Assembly (NCBI GenBank): GCA_937902305.1
Contig: CALDHV010000171.1
Coordinates: 1-7,550 of the forward strand
Source of the DNA: an uncultured Clostridia bacterium
Lineage (GTDB): Bacteria; Bacillota; Clostridia; Oscillospirales; Acutalibacteraceae
DNA length: 7,550 nt
Reading direction: 5' to 3'
This document shows positions 6,293 to 7,550 of this stretch, one piece after another. Position 1 is the first letter of the stretch; each line of letters begins with the position of its first letter. A program made the position numbers and the translations under genes. Below the pieces are notes generated by a model. It had not been told where the DNA came from, searched no databases, and saw nothing but the letters and a program-made list of their open reading frames with translations.

Positions 6293-7506
6293 CCGTCCGT
6301 ATTTTACCGGCTTTGGCGCGCGGCTCGGTGGTGTTGCCGCCGTCCAAGAGCTTACTTCAACGGCGGCTGATCGCGGCGGCATTGTGTCCGCCCGCAAGCG
6401 GAGAAAGCCGCGTTTTGCCCCTCTGTTCTTCACAGGATATTGCCGCGATACGGCGTTGCTTGCAGGCGGTCGGCGTTTCAGTGGATGCACAAACCGGGAA
6501 GGTGCGCGGATGCTTGCCGTCGGATTGGAACGCGGCAACGCTTGATTGCGGCGAAAGTGCGGCGACCCTGCGCTTTCTCATTCCGCTGGCGGCTGTTTCC
6601 GGCAGGGAGTTTCGCTTTACGGGTAGTGTGCGACTGTTTGCCCGCCCACTGGATGTGTATGCCGCCATCGCCGCACAGCAGGGAACGCGGTTTTCGCTCG
6701 ACGCGGACGGTCTAACCGTTGCCGGTCGGTGGAAACCGGGGCGCTTTGCGGTCGATTGTCGCGTCAGCAGTCAGTTCCTATCCGGCTTGATGATGGCGTT
6801 GCCGCTGATGGACGGCGACAGTGAGATTATTCTGCTCGGCGATCCGGTCAGCCGCCCGTATGCGGCTATGACGGCGGATATTTTGCGGCAAAGCGGCATT
6901 GCACTTACCGGGCAGGATGATCGCGTGGTCATCCCGGGTCGGCAGACATATCGACCGCTCCATTCGCCGGTGGAGGCGGATATGTCCGCCGCGGCGGTTT
7001 TCGCCGCACTGAATATGCTTGGCGGGCAGGTCGCTTTTGATACGCCGGGTGTGACCGGTCAAGCCGATGCGCTGTATAGGGAATATTATCCTGCACTTAT
7101 TGTCTGCTCTCCCACACTGGATGTGACCGATACGCCGGATTTGACGATGTTGCTGATGGCGCTCGCCGCCCTGTATAACGGCGTGACGCTGACCGGGACG
7201 GGACGCCTGCGGTATAAGGAGAGCGATCGCGCTGAGAATATGGCAGCGGAGCTGCGCCGCTTCGGAGCGCGGGTGACGGTGGAGGATGACCGCGTGACGG
7301 TGGTACCTGCCGCATTGCATTCCGTATCCGGTGCGGTGGATGCGCACGGCGATCACCGTATCGCTATGGCGCTGGCGGTGGTATGCAGTCAGCTTGGTGG
7401 CGAGATAACCGGGGCGGAGTCGGTCGCAAAAAGTTATCCCGGATTTTGGGATGACTTGCGAAAAGTGGGTATCCCGGTGGAGGAAAGGGGAGAACGCCGA
7501 CTGTGA
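6289..7506 (+). CDS. aroA: 3-Phosphoshikimate 1-carboxyvinyltransferase (EPSP synthase)
   Basis: It transfers enolpyruvyl from PEP to shikimate 3-phosphate, giving EPSP. From ATG 6289 it has 405 residues, slightly short of the 420-430 usual. Seen: PPSKSLLQRR with Lys20, Ser21 and Arg25; SSQDIAAIR; DCGESAATLRF with Arg95; SSQFLSGLM (160-168); Asp284 in TPDLTML, the expected catalytic Asp; RLRYKESDR with Glu311; HGDHRIAMA (353-361); and Lys381 in KSYPGFW. Position 91 is Ala where E. coli has Gly96, the glycine whose change to Ala gives glyphosate tolerance. Residue 24 is Gln where His or Asn is common. The frame stays open upstream to an ATG at 6109, but those 60 codons lie over aroQ and show no EPSP synthase features. 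The start at 6289 forms an ATGA overlap with aroQ, with GGGGGA 8 bases upstream. Confidence 0.94.
   Translation: MTVRILPALARGSVVLPPSKSLLQRRLIAAALCPPASGESRVLPLCSSQDIAAIRRCLQAVGVSVDAQTGKVRGCLPSDWNAATLDCGESAATLRFLIPLAAVSGREFRFTGSVRLFARPLDVYAAIAAQQGTRFSLDADGLTVAGRWKPGRFAVDCRVSSQFLSGLMMALPLMDGDSEIILLGDPVSRPYAAMTADILRQSGIALTGQDDRVVIPGRQTYRPLHSPVEADMSAAAVFAALNMLGGQVAFDTPGVTGQADALYREYYPALIVCSPTLDVTDTPDLTMLLMALAALYNGVTLTGTGRLRYKESDRAENMAAELRRFGARVTVEDDRVTVVPAALHSVSGAVDAHGDHRIAMALAVVCSQLGGEITGAESVAKSYPGFWDDLRKVGIPVEERGERRL
7487..7492 (+). promoter_or_regulatory. Possible Shine-Dalgarno site of the gene starting at 7503
   Basis: GGGGAG inside the last codons of aroA lies 10 bases before GTG 7503. The spacing is slightly long but workable. 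It is too far from the alternative ATG at 7511, which supports the GTG start. Confidence 0.4.
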
Positions 7507-7550
7507 ACGAATGGAAACAGTATATTGCCGGCGAAAGAGGATTTCAGGAT
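7503..7550 (+). CDS. Start of an unidentified gene, 3'-truncated by window edge
   Basis: A GTG at 7503 overlaps the aroA stop as GTGA, the same packing used at the other junctions, and opens a frame that runs to the window end. The visible 16 residues read MNEWKQYIAGERGFQD. I do not recognise a family from this fragment. Position suggests another co-translated operon member, perhaps aromatic (prephenate dehydratase, prephenate dehydrogenase or DAHP synthase are all missing from the window), but that is a guess from context only. ATG 7511 in a different frame (METVYCRRK…) is less likely, because it lacks a ribosome binding site and has poor codon composition. Confidence 0.5.
   Translation, partial: MNEWKQYIAGERGFQD

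Noticed and set aside
7511..7550. ATG 7511 frame as the downstream gene
   Set aside because: It has no suitably spaced ribosome binding site, and the sequence (METVYCRRKR…) looks like an off-frame reading. GTG 7503 fits the coupling pattern better.
1..7550. Mobile element, CRISPR, defence or toxin-antitoxin system
   Set aside because: No transposase, integrase, repeats or inverted ends were seen. Apart from the methionine gamma-lyase-family gene at the left edge and the unidentified fragment at the right, every gene is a recognisable aromatic-pathway or aminotransferase gene with uniform composition.

Overview
This is a dense, single-strand, GC-rich stretch (about 60% G+C by eye) that carries nearly the whole shikimate pathway in one tightly packed run of plus-strand genes. 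The protein style suggests a Clostridia-class Firmicute, probably of the Ruminococcaceae/Oscillospiraceae type: a YnbB-like methionine gamma-lyase-family protein, clostridial-type AroB, AroC and EPSP synthase sequences, and type II AroQ as the dehydroquinase. Family-level placement is inference; there is no rRNA or other marker in the window.

Layout: 2-1057 is the 3' part of a PLP-dependent methionine gamma-lyase-family gene that enters from the left. After 21 bases comes a class I/II PLP aminotransferase (1079-2272). Then follow a chorismate mutase-AroB fusion (2269-3534), aroC (3550-4620), an AroE-AroK fusion (4617-5849), type II 3-dehydroquinate dehydratase (5846-6292), aroA/EPSP synthase (6289-7506), and the first 16 codons of an unidentified gene (7503 onward). 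Five of the junctions are 4-base start/stop overlaps (ATGA or GTGA). The longest intergenic gap is 21 bases, so there is no room for internal terminators, riboswitches or RNA genes, and none was seen.

Together the genes cover DAHP to chorismate: AroB (DAHP to dehydroquinate), AroQ (to dehydroshikimate), AroE (to shikimate), AroK (to shikimate 3-phosphate), AroA (to EPSP) and AroC (to chorismate). The mutase domain on AroB then takes chorismate to prephenate, and the upstream aminotransferase is a plausible candidate for the later transamination to phenylalanine/tyrosine or arogenate. DAHP synthase, prephenate dehydratase and prephenate dehydrogenase are not in the window.

The most noteworthy points are the N-terminal chorismate mutase domain on AroB, with all expected catalytic residues kept; the apparent loss of the usual first strand of AroB at the fusion junction; and an alanine in EPSP synthase at the position equivalent to E. 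coli Gly96, the glyphosate-contact glycine. I see no mobile element, CRISPR array or defence-type system here. This is a primary-metabolism operon with unusual domain wiring.
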